From contig JAYPCW010000067.1 in NCBI GenBank assembly GCA_038124905.1, positions 1-5,452 of the forward strand: a stretch of DNA of 5,452 bases, given 5' to 3'. Position 1 is the stretch's first letter, and each line of letters starts with the position of its first letter. Origin of the DNA: ATZT02 sp038124905. GTDB lineage: Bacteria > Actinomycetota > Actinomycetes > S36-B12 > UBA5976. A program made the position numbers and the translations under genes. Below are positions 5,073-5,452 of this stretch, in pieces. The notes under the pieces were generated by a model, which saw only the letters and a list, made by a program, of their open reading frames with translations, was not told the DNA's origin and did not search any database.

Positions 5073-5098
5073 AGCCCCAATTTCTTGGGGCTCTATTT
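5067..5098. terminator. Bidirectional hairpin terminator, argF / cspA
   Basis: A perfect 14-bp stem, AAATAGAGCCCCAA (5067-5080) with TTGGGGCTCTATTT (5085-5098), over a TTTC loop. The left arm contains the argF stop codon TAG (5070-5072). The U-tract is short on the plus side (TATTT) and also modest on the minus side (TATTTATTTTC), but the strong GC core and the position between two convergent genes support a shared terminator. Confidence 0.85.
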
Positions 5099-5114
5099 GA
5101 TGAAGACTTAAGTC

Positions 5115-5318
5115 CTAGATAGCGCGAACGTTCGCAGCTTGGGGACCTTTCTGGCCTTCTGTGATATCGAATTCGACACGTTGCTCTTCATTCAATGAGC
5201 GATAACCATCGCTTTGAATTGCTGAGTAATGCACGAATACGTCTGGCCCTCCTTCGTCAGGGGCGATGAATCCAAAGCCCTTTTCTGAATTGAACCATTT
5301 GACGCTGCCTGCTGGCAT
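5115..5318 (-). CDS. cspA: Cold-shock protein, CspA family
   Basis: Small single-stranded nucleic-acid-binding beta-barrel that acts as an RNA chaperone in the cytosol, at low temperature or constitutively. With the start at 5318 the protein is 67 aa, the standard size. It opens MPAGSVKWFNSEKGFGFIAP (1-20), containing RNP1 (KGFGFI), and continues with VFVHYSAI (RNP2). The frame stays open 20 codons further upstream to 5378, but the extension lacks family similarity, whereas the inner ATG has AGGAG nine bases upstream and gives the normal N-terminus. It is convergent with argF and shares its terminator. A promoter-like pair (TTGGCC, 17 nt, TACATT) lies just upstream. Many actinobacteria have several csp genes, so the exact paralogue is not determined. 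Confidence 0.96.
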   Translation of the reverse strand: MPAGSVKWFNSEKGFGFIAPDEGGPDVFVHYSAIQSDGYRSLNEEQRVEFDITEGQKGPQAANVRAI

Positions 5319-5327
5319 ATTTTCTAT

Positions 5328-5332
5328 CTCCT
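5328..5332 (-). promoter_or_regulatory. cspA ribosome binding site (decides the start)
   Basis: AGGAG on the minus strand, 9 nt before the ATG at 5318. It lies inside the longer open frame and shows that translation begins at 5318 rather than at the upstream ATG at 5378. Confidence 0.8.
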
Positions 5333-5341
5333 GCTTTTTGG

Positions 5342-5370
5342 AATGTACCTTGTCAACTTTTGCTGGCCAA
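5342..5370 (-). promoter_or_regulatory. Possible cspA promoter
   Basis: On the minus strand, TTGGCC (5370-5365) and TACATT (5347-5342) each match the consensus at 4 of 6 bases with a 17-nt spacer. Transcription would start near 5335, leaving a leader of about 15-20 nt that includes the AGGAG site. A perfect TTGACA also occurs at 5356-5351, but no -10 box follows at the right distance. Confidence 0.35.
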
Positions 5371-5380
5371 GGAGTCACTC

Positions 5381-5399
5381 GCCGCGTACCTTCCGCGGC
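5381..5399. repeat. GC-rich hairpin upstream of cspA
   Basis: GCCGCG (5381-5386) pairs with CGCGGC (5394-5399) over a 7-nt loop. The loop region repeats GTACCTT (5386-5392), which also occurs at 5345-5351 beside the putative -10 box. It could be part of a longer cspA leader, the terminator of a gene beyond the edge (no U-tract is seen), or a protein site. The remaining bases to 5452 hold no gene I can support. Confidence 0.35.
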
Positions 5400-5452
5400 A
5401 TCACAGACACCTAAGAAAGATCAACTTGCAACTACCCCTAGCGTACGCCACC

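Noticed and set aside
5319..5378. 20-codon N-terminal extension of cspA
   Set aside because: The inner ATG at 5318 has AGGAG at good distance and gives the standard 67-aa protein; the extension resembles no cold-shock protein.
5441..5448. GCGTACGC palindrome near the right edge
   Set aside because: An 8-nt palindrome with no context before the window ends; likely chance.

Overview
This window looks like chromosomal DNA from a small-genome, moderately AT-leaning actinobacterium, most likely a planktonic freshwater type such as acI/Nanopelagicales or the Luna group of Microbacteriaceae. The evidence is a MurI and ClpS of clearly actinobacterial type, two actinobacterial families of uncharacterised proteins (DUF3039 and DUF2017) flanking clpS, and an actinorhodopsin gene. 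Genes are tightly packed: start and stop codons overlap, and terminators run into stop codons. I cannot fix the genus from the sequence alone.

Left part (1-1980, minus strand): an operon read murI > rph > rdgB. It makes glutamate racemase (D-glutamate for peptidoglycan), RNase PH (tRNA 3' trimming) and the XTP/dITP pyrophosphatase, which is cut by the left edge. The genes lie 9 nt apart or overlap.

Centre (1981-2946): a 171-nt divergent intergenic region leads into a plus-strand light-driven proton pump gene of the actinorhodopsin/xanthorhodopsin clade. All pump residues are present, as is the glycine that in related rhodopsins opens a window for a carotenoid antenna. Its leader holds three TTTGTGA direct repeats, a palindrome next to murI, and a strong potential to fold around the ribosome binding site with alternative, mutually exclusive pairings. 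A strong UUCG-loop terminator, usable from both sides, closes the gene.

Right-centre (2945-4001, minus strand): a coupled operon DUF3039 > clpS > DUF2017, both junctions being TAATG, with a promoter that fits leaderless transcription. It serves N-degron proteolysis (ClpS) plus a zinc-ribbon-like protein and an AosR-related protein of unclear role.

Right (4074-5318): a plus-strand ornithine carbamoyltransferase gene of the ArcB/E. coli ArgI sequence type, convergent with a minus-strand cold-shock protein gene; they share a 14-bp hairpin terminator. The last 134 bases hold the cspA promoter/leader region and no recognisable gene.

The most notable things are the rhodopsin gene sitting inside an otherwise conserved actinobacterial clpS...murI-rph-rdgB neighbourhood, its structured leader, and the predicted antenna-binding ability. 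I see no CRISPR array, RNA gene, insertion sequence or wholly unknown multi-gene system.
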